Source: an uncultured Alphaproteobacteria bacterium (GTDB lineage Bacteria > Pseudomonadota > Alphaproteobacteria > HIMB59). Taken from it: a stretch of DNA of 61,494 nucleotides. The notes below the pieces were generated by a model. That model did not search any database. It was not told the origin of the DNA and was given only the letters and a program-made list of their open reading frames with translations. A program made the translations under genes and the position numbers. The stretch spans positions 1 to 61,494 of the forward strand of contig CABYRL010000007.1 of the NCBI GenBank assembly GCA_902521465.1, in the 5' to 3' direction. Within the stretch, counting starts at the first letter, position 1, and each line of letters opens with the position of its first letter. Shown here piece by piece: positions 36,476-45,645 of the stretch.

Positions 36476-36823
36476 TTAAATTCTCATAAGATCATATAGG
36501 ATTTTGATGTTTTGAATATTTAAGATAGTCATAGAAAGTTCTATAACGACAGCAAATCTAGCCAAAAAAGATAAAACTTTGTTTCCTTTATATTTTTGTG
36601 AACTTTTCCAAACTCCTATACATGATATAAAGTAATAAATAAATTTAATTAAAAGTATTATTGTTAAGGTGTAGAAAAAGTTAGTAAAACGGACAATAAT
36701 AATTACAGGAATAGAAATAACAATATTAATGAAAAAATAATAAACCCAGTAACTTTTATATAGTGGTAAATCACCTCTATATAATTGAATTATCTTTTGT
36801 TCTATTTTATAAAAAGAAAACAT
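36476..36823 (-). CDS. Small membrane protein, unknown
   Basis: A 115-aa hydrophobic protein with about three to four spans (YYFFINIVISIPVIIIVRFT; FYTLTIILLIKFIYYFISCI; FLARFAVVIELSMTILNI) and basic loops. No family recognised. Its ATG directly abuts the stop of the DUF2061 gene (1 base), so it is probably cotranscribed with it. Confidence 0.65.
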   Translation of the reverse strand: MFSFYKIEQKIIQLYRGDLPLYKSYWVYYFFINIVISIPVIIIVRFTNFFYTLTIILLIKFIYYFISCIGVWKSSQKYKGNKVLSFLARFAVVIELSMTILNIQNIKILYDLMRI

Positions 36824-37249
36824 TTATATTCTTCCCCAAGATACCATATTCCAAAGTCTCTCATGAATATAATAAATTAATATACCGTTTATTATTTCAT
36901 AAATGACAATAGATTTTGTCCAATCTAAGTTTGATGTAATTAACATAGCAGAAATAAATGTTATTGTAGATGCGGCTAATCTCCATGTGAGTGCCTTAAA
37001 AAATGATCTGAGTCTAATTACTTTTTGATTAAGTCTGCCATATTTGTATAAATTCCATACTCTTTCATGAAAATAGTATGTAATCATTTTTAAAATGAAA
37101 ACAATTAAAGCTACATAGAAAGGAGAAGTTGCATCAAAGTTTTCTGAACCATAAGAAATAACAAAAAAACTTATCAGAAAAGTATTTATAAAACCAACTA
37201 TTCTATAACTTATAGTTTTTAAGATTGATCTATTTTTTGTTACTTTCAT
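36824..37249 (-). CDS. Tandem DUF2061 membrane protein
   Basis: A 141-aa protein made of two copies of the DUF2061 unit: KTISYRIVGFINTFLISFFV ending YYFHERVWNLYKYGR, and SFFKALTWRLAASTITFISA ending YYIHERLWNMVSWGR. Each copy has two membrane helices and the conserved HER(V/L)WN motif. The first residue codon overlaps the stop of the DUF3108 gene. Function unknown; DUF2061 proteins often lie near sulfate-assimilation genes, but none is here. Confidence 0.9.
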   Translation of the reverse strand: MKVTKNRSILKTISYRIVGFINTFLISFFVISYGSENFDATSPFYVALIVFILKMITYYFHERVWNLYKYGRLNQKVIRLRSFFKALTWRLAASTITFISAMLITSNLDWTKSIVIYEIINGILIYYIHERLWNMVSWGRI

Positions 37250-37998
37250 TATTGAAGAATTTCATATTCTTTCAAATGAAGATTAGCTTTAAATTTTTTT
37301 GAATTAATTCTAAATTTAGCAGGAATTTTAATTATTTCTTTTTCAAATGAATAAACCGTTATAACTTCTAAATTATTTTTTTTATTCTCTTTATAAAGAC
37401 CTTTAAAAAAAGGAAATACTAAATCTATAACTTCAGCGTTTCCCTTGTATATTGAAGGATTATTAGATTTTAAGTTTTCAGTATTTTTTGTAATGGATGA
37501 TAATTCATAAATGTTAATTCCATCAATAATTAACCTTTTTGAATCTGTTTGGAAAATAAAATATTGAACTAATTGTGATATCGGATCAGTGAAAAATTTA
37601 TAATCATTAATTAAAGTATTTTGCAAATTAATTTGATCATTGGAGAGTTCTTTTGAAATTTCAATATTTGATATAGTACCATTCTTGTTAAAAATAATAT
37701 TTTCAAATCTATCCTGTTTAGAGCTTTTTGTTTTACTTTTGTAAATTATGGGATTGAAGCTATCATCTTTAATTTCTCCACTAACTTTTGTAATAGACTC
37801 ATACCCATAAATTTTGTCAGTCACACCATAACTTTTAATTGTGAAATCAATTTCATATAAATTATCTTCAATTTTAATTTTCCAGAATAAGTCTGCTAGG
37901 TGAATTGATTTCCAATCAATTTCATATTTTAGATTTATTACTTTAGAGTTCAGGTAATATGGATATATTATTAAAAAAATTATGAAAAATATGCGCAT
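37249..37998 (-). CDS. DUF3108-like exported protein
   Basis: A 249-aa protein with a signal peptide (about 1-18). The body is beta-rich with YEIDWKSIHLADLFWKIKIE, GVTDKIYGYESITKVSGEIK and FNPIIYKSKTKSSKQDRFEN, which fits the DUF3108 pattern (repeating strands, 'P..Y......' stretch). The start is ATG 37998 rather than the TTG three bases upstream; it lies in the palindrome ATGCGCAT shared with the divergent mnmH. Periplasmic role unknown. Confidence 0.68.
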   Translation of the reverse strand: MRIFFIIFLIIYPYYLNSKVINLKYEIDWKSIHLADLFWKIKIEDNLYEIDFTIKSYGVTDKIYGYESITKVSGEIKDDSFNPIIYKSKTKSSKQDRFENIIFNKNGTISNIEISKELSNDQINLQNTLINDYKFFTDPISQLVQYFIFQTDSKRLIIDGINIYELSSITKNTENLKSNNPSIYKGNAEVIDLVFPFFKGLYKENKKNNLEVITVYSFEKEIIKIPAKFRINSKKFKANLHLKEYEILQ

Positions 37999-39022
37999 CA
38001 ATAAAACATCGTATAAAAGTACTACTATCGATGATTATAATACTATAATTGATGTAAGAACCCCATTAGAGTTTGTTGAAGACCATATTCCAAGATCAGT
38101 AAATTATCCCGTATTAACAAATAAACAACGTCATGAAATAGGATTAAAATATAAAGAGAATTCTTTTTTAGCTAAAAAAGAAGGAGCTAGTATTATTAGT
38201 GCAAATATTTCCAAAATTATTAATAAAATAAAATTTGATAAAAAAAATAAAACATTAATTTATTGTTGGAGAGGTGGTCTTAGATCACTTAGTTTATATT
38301 TAGTTCTTAAACAAATAGGTTACGACGTAACATTATTAGAGGGTGGATATAAGACTTACAGAGGTTATGTAGTAGATTTTTTTGAAAATAATACTGATAA
38401 ATTTAAATTTAACCAAATTATGGGTGTAACGGGTGTAGGGAAAACACTTTTTATTAAAGAATTATCAAAAAAATATCAAGTGATCGATTTTGAAGGTTTG
38501 GCCAAACATAAAGGCTCTATTTTGGGAAATATACCAAATACTGTTCAACCATCACAAAAATTATTTGAAACATTAATTTATGAAAAACTTCACTCTTTCA
38601 ATTCAAGAAAAAATATATGGGTTGAAGCAGAAAGTATTAAAGTGGGTAAGTTAAGTATTCCAAGTAAAATTTGGAAAAATATGCCTTTGGGTAAAAATGT
38701 AAAAATAAAGAGTAATTTAACAGAGAGGGTGAAATTCATTTTAAAAGATTACAAATATTTTACTAATTCACCAGATTTAATGAAAAATGCGCTTATTGTA
38801 TTAAAGAAAATTATTCCAAAAGAGGAATTTAAACTTATTGAAGTAAATTTAAAAAAAAAGGAGTATTTTCAGTTTGTGAAATCATTAATTGAATATCATT
38901 ACGATAGAGCTTATAAAAAGACTCGAGCTGAAAATGACAGTAATATTTATAAAGAGATTTATTTAAATAAAATCAACTTAATAAATATTAAAAGAGTTAT
39001 TAAAGAGAGTAATTATTTTTAA
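37982..39022 (+). CDS. mnmH: tRNA 2-selenouridine/geranyl-2-thiouridine synthase
   Basis: Modifies the wobble 2-thiouridine of tRNAs, replacing S by Se from selenophosphate or geranylating it. At 346 aa: rhodanese domain (about 15-135) with IDVRTPLEFVEDHIPRSVNY and the active Cys95 in IYCWRGGLRS; P-loop domain with GVTGVGKT at 149-156. Start is ATG 37982 or 37991; the second lies in the ATGCGCAT shared with the neighbour. It converges with thiL by 23 bases. The partner SelD is not in this window. Confidence 0.95.
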   Translation: MKNMRINKTSYKSTTIDDYNTIIDVRTPLEFVEDHIPRSVNYPVLTNKQRHEIGLKYKENSFLAKKEGASIISANISKIINKIKFDKKNKTLIYCWRGGLRSLSLYLVLKQIGYDVTLLEGGYKTYRGYVVDFFENNTDKFKFNQIMGVTGVGKTLFIKELSKKYQVIDFEGLAKHKGSILGNIPNTVQPSQKLFETLIYEKLHSFNSRKNIWVEAESIKVGKLSIPSKIWKNMPLGKNVKIKSNLTERVKFILKDYKYFTNSPDLMKNALIVLKKIIPKEEFKLIEVNLKKKEYFQFVKSLIEYHYDRAYKKTRAENDSNIYKEIYLNKINLINIKRVIKESNYF

Positions 39023-39944
39023 AATGGTCAAATTTTTTTACTTTGGCAAGATTAAATTTTTTTAGATTTACACCCTTTCCTTTTTCTACACTTCCAATAC
39101 ATATAATTCTAATACCCCTTTCAATTAAAAGTTTTTTTTTATTTAAATATAATAAGTTTTTAGGTGAGGTAAAAACTGGAACATACTCCTCCCCACTGGA
39201 TAAAATAAGTGAAATATATTTTTCTTCTTCAAAAAACTTACAAAGCTTAGAATTAACAGAGTTAAGATTATTTAATTTAATTTTTTTTTTGGATTTCAAC
39301 GAAATAGTTTCTAAAGTTGATAAAAGACTATCTGATAAATCCATACAACTTGTAATATTTAGATGCCTAAATATATCTTGATAAATATACATTTTAGGTT
39401 TTAAAAATTGTTTTACTGATAAATTTTTTAAATTATTAGGTAATTTAAACTTACTATATAAACTTAGGTATCCTAGTTTTGAATATCCAATACCTGAAAA
39501 TGTATAAATTTTATCATCAACCTTAGCATTAGATCTCTTTGTTATTTTAGTATTATTAATTTTATCGCTAATAATTGTTAAAGATAAAAATATTTTCTCA
39601 GAAGAAGTAGTATCCCCGCCTATTATCTCAATCTTATTTCTTAGGCATATTCTATGAAAATTAGTTATTATTTGTTGCACAAAATTATAGTTTTTATTTG
39701 GGAAACTAATATTTAGTAGAACATATTTAGGTACGCCACCTGAGGATTGAATATCACTATAATTTGAAAGAAAAAGTCTGTGAGCTATGTTTTGAGGAGT
39801 AAAATACTTTAGATCAAAATGCTTATTTTCAACTAAAGTATCAGAAGAGATTAATTGTTTTGTTGAGTTTATATAAGCACAATCATCACCTATTTTCTTA
39901 TAATTCTTTTCAAAATAATTAATAATTTTTTGCTCATATGACAT
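39000..39944 (-). CDS. thiL: Thiamine-monophosphate kinase
   Basis: Phosphorylates thiamine monophosphate to the diphosphate cofactor. At 314 aa it is a PurM-superfamily enzyme: KKIGDDCAYI (16-25), ISSDTLVENKHFDLKYF, LFLSNYSDIQSSGGVP, IEIIGGDTTSSEKIFLSLTI and MDLSDSLLSTL are ThiL signatures. The SelD motif SGCGCK is absent, so despite lying next to mnmH it is not selenophosphate synthetase. The 3' end overlaps mnmH by 23 bases. Confidence 0.92.
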   Translation of the reverse strand: MSYEQKIINYFEKNYKKIGDDCAYINSTKQLISSDTLVENKHFDLKYFTPQNIAHRLFLSNYSDIQSSGGVPKYVLLNISFPNKNYNFVQQIITNFHRICLRNKIEIIGGDTTSSEKIFLSLTIISDKINNTKITKRSNAKVDDKIYTFSGIGYSKLGYLSLYSKFKLPNNLKNLSVKQFLKPKMYIYQDIFRHLNITSCMDLSDSLLSTLETISLKSKKKIKLNNLNSVNSKLCKFFEEEKYISLILSSGEEYVPVFTSPKNLLYLNKKKLLIERGIRIICIGSVEKGKGVNLKKFNLAKVKKFDHFKNNYSL

Positions 39945-39985
39945 TAAGTAAATATAATTGAATATGAATTCAAAAACAGAGATAT

Positions 39986-41173
39986 TTAACTAATTTTTTT
40001 TCTAACCAAAGGAAATGAGTCTCTTTTTTTTGTTAAAACTAGTTGGAAAATCACATTATCACCTTTGGTAAAAGATAATTCACTTAAATTTAAATAAGCT
40101 TCCCACATTCTTATAAATCTATCATCATACAGTTTAAGAACCTCTTTTTCTTCTTTTTTAAAATTTTTAAACCAATGAGAAAGTGTTTTAGCATAATGTA
40201 ATCTAAGAACCTCTATATCTGAGATTATAAGTCCAGATTTTTCTACTGCTGGCATTACCTCAGACAAAGATGGTATATAGCCACCAGGAAAAATATATTT
40301 TCTAATAAATGCAGGAGTCATTTTCGGAACTCTAATATTGCCGATTGTATGTACTACCGCTATGCCATCATCAGATAATAAATTATAAATTTTTTTAAAA
40401 TATGTTTTGTAAAAAGGTTTTCCTACATGCTCAAACATTCCAACAGAAACTATTTTTGTATAAGAATTCTCTTCATCTCTATAATCTTGTAAAGAATAAG
40501 ATAAATTTTCTTTTTTATCTGACTTTTTAAGTTGGTCATTACAGTATTTAATTTGCTCTTCAGATAATGAAACACCCTTTACTTTACAGTCATGATGGTC
40601 TGCAAAATGTCTACTAAGTGATCCCCACCCACACCCTATGTCTAAAACTCTATCATTGGAATTTAATAATAATTTGTCAGCTAATCTGCTCATTTTGTTA
40701 GTTTGTGCTTGTGTTAATGAATCGTTTTCATTTTCGAAGTATGCGCATGAATATTGCCTAGTTTCATCCAAAAATAAATCATACAACCTATCAGATAAGT
40801 CATAGTGACTTGCGACATTACTTTTTGAACTCTTAACGAAATTTAACTGAAATAGTGGATTAATGATTAAAATAATTCTGAATATTAGTGTATTTGATAT
40901 TTTTTCAAGGTATTTATTATAATTTTCAATAAGTAATTCAGAAAACTCATAAAAAGTCGAATTGCTTAACTCGTAATCTTTATCCATATATCCTTCCGTA
41001 AGCACAAGAGAAGGTGCATAAAAAATTTTATTTAAAAATTTCTTGTTATTGATCTGTAAAATTAATGGATCAGTGCCGTTGTCAATAAGATGGTCATTTC
41101 CATCAAATTTTATAATAACAGATCTTGTTTTGATTAAGTGTTTAATTAAAAATTTAAGTACCCTAAAAGACAT
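39986..41173 (-). CDS. Cyclopropane-fatty-acyl-phospholipid-synthase-like methyltransferase
   Basis: SAM-dependent methyltransferase of 395 aa. The N-terminal lipid-binding portion is residues about 1-115; the Rossmann domain has SNVASHYDLSDRLYDLFLDE, ETRQYSCAYFE, VLDIGCGWGSLSRHFADHH (SAM motif I), VKGVSLSEEQIKYC, SVGMFEHVGKPFY and YIFPGGYIPSL. The bicarbonate/active-site residues of CFA synthases (Cys in QYSCAYF, Glu in MFEHVG) are visible. It could cyclopropanate or methylate unsaturated membrane acyl chains. Confidence 0.9.
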   Translation of the reverse strand: MSFRVLKFLIKHLIKTRSVIIKFDGNDHLIDNGTDPLILQINNKKFLNKIFYAPSLVLTEGYMDKDYELSNSTFYEFSELLIENYNKYLEKISNTLIFRIILIINPLFQLNFVKSSKSNVASHYDLSDRLYDLFLDETRQYSCAYFENENDSLTQAQTNKMSRLADKLLLNSNDRVLDIGCGWGSLSRHFADHHDCKVKGVSLSEEQIKYCNDQLKKSDKKENLSYSLQDYRDEENSYTKIVSVGMFEHVGKPFYKTYFKKIYNLLSDDGIAVVHTIGNIRVPKMTPAFIRKYIFPGGYIPSLSEVMPAVEKSGLIISDIEVLRLHYAKTLSHWFKNFKKEEKEVLKLYDDRFIRMWEAYLNLSELSFTKGDNVIFQLVLTKKRDSFPLVRKKIS

Positions 41174-41298
41174 AATTTTCTTATAAATATCTAAATATAC
41201 AAAATTTATAAAATTTTATCATATATTGATTGATAAAATGAATTAAAATATCAATTAAATAGTTGAACTTTTAATATTAAGCTAACGTAATACAAAAT

Positions 41299-42030
41299 AT
41301 GCATACCAAAGAAAAAATTGAATTTATATCAAATTGGATAAAAGATTATGCACATTCAAACAATGTCGATGCGTTAGTTGTCGGTATATCAGGAGGTATT
41401 GACTCTGCTGTCACTAGTACGTTGTCAGCAAAAACTGGCTTAAAAACTTTTGTTGCGAACATGCCTATACTTGATCACAAAACAACTAATGAAAGAGGTA
41501 TAAATCACATAGACTGGTTAAAAAAGAATTTTAGTAATGTAACGGACTTTAAAATAGATCTCTCTCTTGTATTTGAAAGTTTTAAATCAGCTCTTGATAA
41601 AAATGACTCTGAACACGGTTATGCAAATTCACAGGCTCGATTAAGGATGATGACTTTGTATCAAATAGCAGCTAGCAATAACGGAATTGTTGTTGGCACA
41701 GGAAATAAGGTTGAAGACTTTGGAATTGGTTTTTATACAAAATACGGTGATGGAGGAGTCGATATTTCTCCAATCGCAGATTGTCTCAAAACAGAAGTAT
41801 GGGATATGGGGAAGGAACTAAATATAAGCCAAGACATAATAGATGCAGCCCCAACAGATGGTTTATGGACTGATGGAAGATCTGATGAAGATCAAGTTGG
41901 TTTAAGTTACTCTGAAATTGAAGAGGCAATGATTAATGAGAAATCATCAAATAGAAAAAAGTATCTTGAGATTAGAAAAAATAACGTTCATAAAATGAAC
42001 CCTATCCCTGTTTGTATTTTACCAAAATAA
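41299..42030 (+). CDS. nadE: Ammonia-dependent NAD+ synthetase
   Basis: Final step of NAD synthesis: amidates nicotinic acid adenine dinucleotide. At 243 aa, the short form without the N-terminal glutaminase domain, so it uses free ammonia. ATP-pyrophosphatase loop VVGISGGIDSAVTSTLSAK (28-46), QARLRMMTLYQIAA, VVGTGNKVEDFGIGFYTKYG and SPIADCLKTEVW are signatures. Plus-strand gene converging on ugpC with 12 bases between stops. Confidence 0.96.
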   Translation: MHTKEKIEFISNWIKDYAHSNNVDALVVGISGGIDSAVTSTLSAKTGLKTFVANMPILDHKTTNERGINHIDWLKKNFSNVTDFKIDLSLVFESFKSALDKNDSEHGYANSQARLRMMTLYQIAASNNGIVVGTGNKVEDFGIGFYTKYGDGGVDISPIADCLKTEVWDMGKELNISQDIIDAAPTDGLWTDGRSDEDQVGLSYSEIEEAMINEKSSNRKKYLEIRKNNVHKMNPIPVCILPK

Positions 42031-42042
42031 ACTTTGTAAAAC

Positions 42043-43089
42043 TTATACTCTTGAACCAGTAGTGTTATCAAAAAGGTGCACTGATGTACCAGATATTTCA
42101 AATTTAAATGTATCTCCTGCATTTAGATTTATCTTCGAAGACAATTTACAACTAAACTCTTGATCACCAATTTTTGAATAAATGATCATATCTGAACCTA
42201 GGTACTCAACTAAATTTGCTACACAAGAATGCTTTCCATTATCTGATATTAGGATATCGTCTGGCCTTATACCTAAAGTAGCGTCATCTATGTTTGTAGA
42301 ATTATTAAGGTTAATTTTCATATCAGCTATATGAGCTATGCCATTTTCAATTTTGCAATTAAATAAATTCATCTGTGGGGATCCTATAAATTCAGCAACA
42401 AATTTAGTATTTGGTTTAGAATATATCTCTTTAGGTGTACCAACTTGTTCAACAACACCATTGTTAATTACTACTATCCTATCCCCTAGTGTCATCGCTT
42501 CTGTTTGATCATGGGTAACAAAAATACTTGTTACGCCCATTTGTCTTTGAAGACGTTTGATTTCCAAACGCATTTGATTTCTTAATTTTGCATCTAAGTT
42601 AGATAATGGTTCATCAAATAAAAATATTTTTGGATTTCTAACTATGGCTCTTCCCATTGCAACTCGTTGCCTTTGCCCTCCTGAAAGCATACTTGGTTTT
42701 CTTGTGAGTAATTGATCTATTTCTAAGAGTTTAGCTACATCATTAACTTTGTTATTGATCTCTTCTTTAGATATTCCTCTATTTTTAAGACCATAAGCCA
42801 TATTATTAAATACTGACATGTGAGGATAAAGTGCATAATTTTGAAAAACCATTGCTACATCTCTTTCAGATGGATCAATTTTATTAATAATATTTCCATC
42901 TAGAGATATTTCTCCATTTGTAATATCCTCCAGACCTGCAATCATTCTTAATAATGTTGATTTGCCACATCCACTAGGTCCAACAAATACAACAAATTCT
43001 CCATTTTCAATATTTAAAGAAGTCTCATTAACAGCTTTAGTGCCATTAGGATATATTTTAGTAATATTTTGTAATTCTAAAAAACTCAT
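42043..43089 (-). CDS. ugpC: ABC transporter ATPase, UgpC/MalK type
   Basis: Energises the linked carbohydrate/glycerol-phosphate importer. The start is ATG 43089 (MSFLELQNI); a longer frame to 43128 would extend into the permease gene. Walker A FVGPSGCGKSTLLRMIAG, Q-loop VFQNYALYPHMSV, signature LSGGQRQRVAMGRA, Walker B IFLFDEPLSNLDA and switch FVTHDQTEAMTLGD. The C-terminal OB (TOBE) domain begins near residue 240 (IGSPQMNLFNCKIEN). Two bases separate it from the upstream permease stop. Confidence 0.95.
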   Translation of the reverse strand: MSFLELQNITKIYPNGTKAVNETSLNIENGEFVVFVGPSGCGKSTLLRMIAGLEDITNGEISLDGNIINKIDPSERDVAMVFQNYALYPHMSVFNNMAYGLKNRGISKEEINNKVNDVAKLLEIDQLLTRKPSMLSGGQRQRVAMGRAIVRNPKIFLFDEPLSNLDAKLRNQMRLEIKRLQRQMGVTSIFVTHDQTEAMTLGDRIVVINNGVVEQVGTPKEIYSKPNTKFVAEFIGSPQMNLFNCKIENGIAHIADMKINLNNSTNIDDATLGIRPDDILISDNGKHSCVANLVEYLGSDMIIYSKIGDQEFSCKLSSKINLNAGDTFKFEISGTSVHLFDNTTGSRV

Positions 43090-43091
43090 TT

Positions 43092-43943
43092 TTATTTTTC
43101 TGTTTGAATCAATCCTTTGATAAACCATCTTTGAAGAATTACAACAACTAACACAGGTGGTAGCATTGATAATATAATATAGGCAAATCTTTCACCTGTT
43201 CTAGGTAAAGCAACACCCTCATAATTTTCTGTAAAAATAATCTTCATTCCCATCACTACTGTCCAATATTTTTCGTCAGTAGTCATTATTAAAGGCCATA
43301 AATATTGGCTATATCCATAGACAAACATAAAAATAAACATAGCCGCTAACATTGTTTTTGATAGAGGCAATAAGAAGTCAATAAAAAATCTCCAACTATT
43401 TGCACCATCTAATTTTGCAGACTCTAACAATTCATCAGGGATTGTTTTATAAAATTGTCTAAAGAAAAATGTTGCAGTAGCAGAAGCAACTAGTGGGAGT
43501 ATAAGTCCTGTATATGTATTTGTAAGACCAAGATCAGATACAATTTTATAACTTGGAAAAATTCTTACTTCTAGTGGAACTAAAAGAGTAATAAAAATTA
43601 GCCAAAATATTGGAACAGCTAATTTAAATCTAAAATAAACTAATGCGTAAGCTGACATAGCTGAGATGACAACTTTCAACGTTGCGATACCAAGAGCCAT
43701 AATAAAACTATTTACAAACATTCTTGCTGCAGTAACTTCCTCAGACCAACCTCCTTTTTCATTCAAAACTTCATTGTAATTTTGAGAAAAACTCTCACCT
43801 AAAAAAAATTTCATTCCCTCAGTCATTATTGAAACATTATCATGAGTTGAAGTGGCAAAAGAAAACCAAATTGGTAATACCATTAATAAAACGCCAAGTA
43901 TAAGAATAATGTGTGTTAGTATTTCTAATGGTTTGAACTTCAT
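43092..43943 (-). CDS. ugpE: ABC permease, UgpE type (copy 1)
   Basis: Inner-membrane permease of 283 aa, six spans, MalG/UgpE branch. The EAA loop is ESAKLDGANSWRFFIDFLLP. The segments ILPLVASATATFFFRQFYKT and GYSQYLWPLIMTTDEKYWTV are family-typical. It is closely related in sequence to the next gene (43940-44761), sharing VNSFIMALGIATLK-like and FWLIFITLLVPLE stretches. It overlaps that gene by 4 bases. Confidence 0.93.
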   Translation of the reverse strand: MKFKPLEILTHIILILGVLLMVLPIWFSFATSTHDNVSIMTEGMKFFLGESFSQNYNEVLNEKGGWSEEVTAARMFVNSFIMALGIATLKVVISAMSAYALVYFRFKLAVPIFWLIFITLLVPLEVRIFPSYKIVSDLGLTNTYTGLILPLVASATATFFFRQFYKTIPDELLESAKLDGANSWRFFIDFLLPLSKTMLAAMFIFMFVYGYSQYLWPLIMTTDEKYWTVVMGMKIIFTENYEGVALPRTGERFAYIILSMLPPVLVVVILQRWFIKGLIQTEK

Positions 43944-44761
43944 TTATTTTGAAATATTCCTTGAATAAATAATTTTTGTAGAAAAATAATTATAATTACT
44001 GGTGGGATCATTGACATAATTACAAAAGCAAAGCGGTCAGAAATAGATCCGTACATAGTCTTAAGACCCATTACAACAGTCCAATATTGTTCACTAGTAG
44101 TCATTATTAATGGCCAAAGGTATTGATTATAGCCAAATACGAACATAAATATAAAAACAGCAGCAATCATCGTTTTAGATAAAGGAATTAAAAAATCTAT
44201 AAAAAATCTAAAACTATTAGTTCCATCTAATTTAGCCGCTTCTAATAATTCATCAGGAATTGATTTATAAAATTGTCTAAAAAAGAAGGTTGCTATTGCA
44301 GAGGCAGAGATAGGTAGAATTAAACCAGCAAATGTATTTACAAGATTTAATTTTGACATAACTATGTATGAGGGCATTATTCTAAGCTCCAAAGGAACTA
44401 ATAAAGTAATAAAAATTAACCAAAATATAAAAGTCGCATATTTGACTTTAAAATAAACTAAACCGTATGCGGCCATAAGTGATGTAATTACAGATAAAGT
44501 CGCTATACCTGTTGCCATAACAAAACTATTAAAAAACATTTTAAGAGCTGTTATTTCATTAAAAAAACCAGATTGTTTAAATAAAACCCTAGAATAATTA
44601 TCAATAAAATTATCCCCTAAAAAAAATTGTAAACCGTTTGTATTTATAAATAGGCTTGAATGTGTTGAACTTGCAAAAATTATCCATATTGGAACAACCA
44701 TGATAAGTAAACCAATTGAAAGAATGAAATGATTAATAGTTGAAGATATATATTTAGTCAT
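43940..44761 (-). CDS. ABC permease, UgpE type (copy 2, paralogue)
   Basis: Inner-membrane permease of 273 aa, a paralogue of the gene that follows: FWLIFITLLVPLELRIMPSY against the same with LEVRIFPSY, FFFRQFYKSIPDELLEAAKL against FFFRQFYKTIPDELLESAKL, and GYNQYLWPLIMTTSEQYWTV against GYSQYLWPLIMTTDEKYWTV. The loop length between the first and second spans differs (copy 1 has an extra 'GGWSEE' region), so the copies have diverged. Its start overlaps the ugpA stop by 1 base. Both copies look intact. Confidence 0.92.
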   Translation of the reverse strand: MTKYISSTINHFILSIGLLIMVVPIWIIFASSTHSSLFINTNGLQFFLGDNFIDNYSRVLFKQSGFFNEITALKMFFNSFVMATGIATLSVITSLMAAYGLVYFKVKYATFIFWLIFITLLVPLELRIMPSYIVMSKLNLVNTFAGLILPISASAIATFFFRQFYKSIPDELLEAAKLDGTNSFRFFIDFLIPLSKTMIAAVFIFMFVFGYNQYLWPLIMTTSEQYWTVVMGLKTMYGSISDRFAFVIMSMIPPVIIIIFLQKLFIQGIFQNK

Positions 44762-45639
44762 TAATTGTAGTGAATTTTACCCTCTATGTATCTGAATTGA
44801 AAAATTGTAATAACAAGAACTATTATCATCATCATGATTGATTGGGCACCAGCACTTCCAAGATCTAAACCTTTGAAGCCATCAATGTAGGCTTTATAAA
44901 CTAAAGTTTTAGTTTCGCTACCAGGAGCTCCAATAGTGGTTGTGTCAATAATTCCAAATGTATCAAAGAAGGCATAAGTTATATTAATTATAATTAAGAA
45001 AAAAGTAGTCGGCATTAATAAAGGAAAAGTAATTGTCCAAAATCTTCGAATGTTGCTTTTACAATCAATAATAGAAGCTTCAATAACTGTTTTTTGAATA
45101 GCCTGAAGTCCAGCTAAAAAGAAAATAAAATTTGCACTTATTTGTTTCCAGGAACCAGCTATAATTACATAAATATATGCATCAAATACATTTTCATACC
45201 AATTAAAACCCCATAAATTATTAAATAAATGATGAAGTAAACCATATCTTTCACTGAAAAAATAATTAGCCATAACACCAACGACAGCTGGTGCAATAGC
45301 ATAAGGCCAAATTAATAGTGTTTTATATGCACTTTTTCCATGCATGACTTTATTTGCTTGCACGGCAAGTAATAAACCAATTGAACCTGTAATAAGAGTA
45401 ATTACGAAACTATAGATAATTGTAAACTTGAAAGCAGTAAAATAGGAGGGATCAGAAAAAATAAATAAAAAATTATCAAAGCCAGCAAACTGAGAACCAA
45501 AACCAAAGGCATCTTGCATAGTAAATGCATCTTTAAACGTTTGAATAATTGGCCAATATAAAAAAATTAATAAAATTAAAAGCTGAGGAGCTAAGAAAAA
45601 ATATTGAGAATAATTTGATTTAAATTGAACTTTTTTCAT
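44761..45639 (-). CDS. ugpA: ABC permease, UgpA type
   Basis: Inner-membrane permease of 292 aa, MalF/UgpA branch, six spans. FLAPQLLILLIFLYWPIIQT opens the first span, and YSFVITLITGSIGLLLAVQA follows. The EAA loop is EASIIDCKSNIRRFWTITFP, and GAPGSETKTLVYKAYIDGFK is family-typical. It follows ugpB after 51 bases that contain a stem-loop. Confidence 0.93.
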   Translation of the reverse strand: MKKVQFKSNYSQYFFLAPQLLILLIFLYWPIIQTFKDAFTMQDAFGFGSQFAGFDNFLFIFSDPSYFTAFKFTIIYSFVITLITGSIGLLLAVQANKVMHGKSAYKTLLIWPYAIAPAVVGVMANYFFSERYGLLHHLFNNLWGFNWYENVFDAYIYVIIAGSWKQISANFIFFLAGLQAIQKTVIEASIIDCKSNIRRFWTITFPLLMPTTFFLIIINITYAFFDTFGIIDTTTIGAPGSETKTLVYKAYIDGFKGLDLGSAGAQSIMMMIIVLVITIFQFRYIEGKIHYN

Positions 45640-45645
45640 TAAGTT

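Noticed and set aside
39000-39944. SelD (selenophosphate synthetase) as partner of mnmH
   Set aside because: No SGCGCK motif; GDDCA, SSDTLVENKHF and IGGDTTSS are ThiL motifs of the same superfamily.
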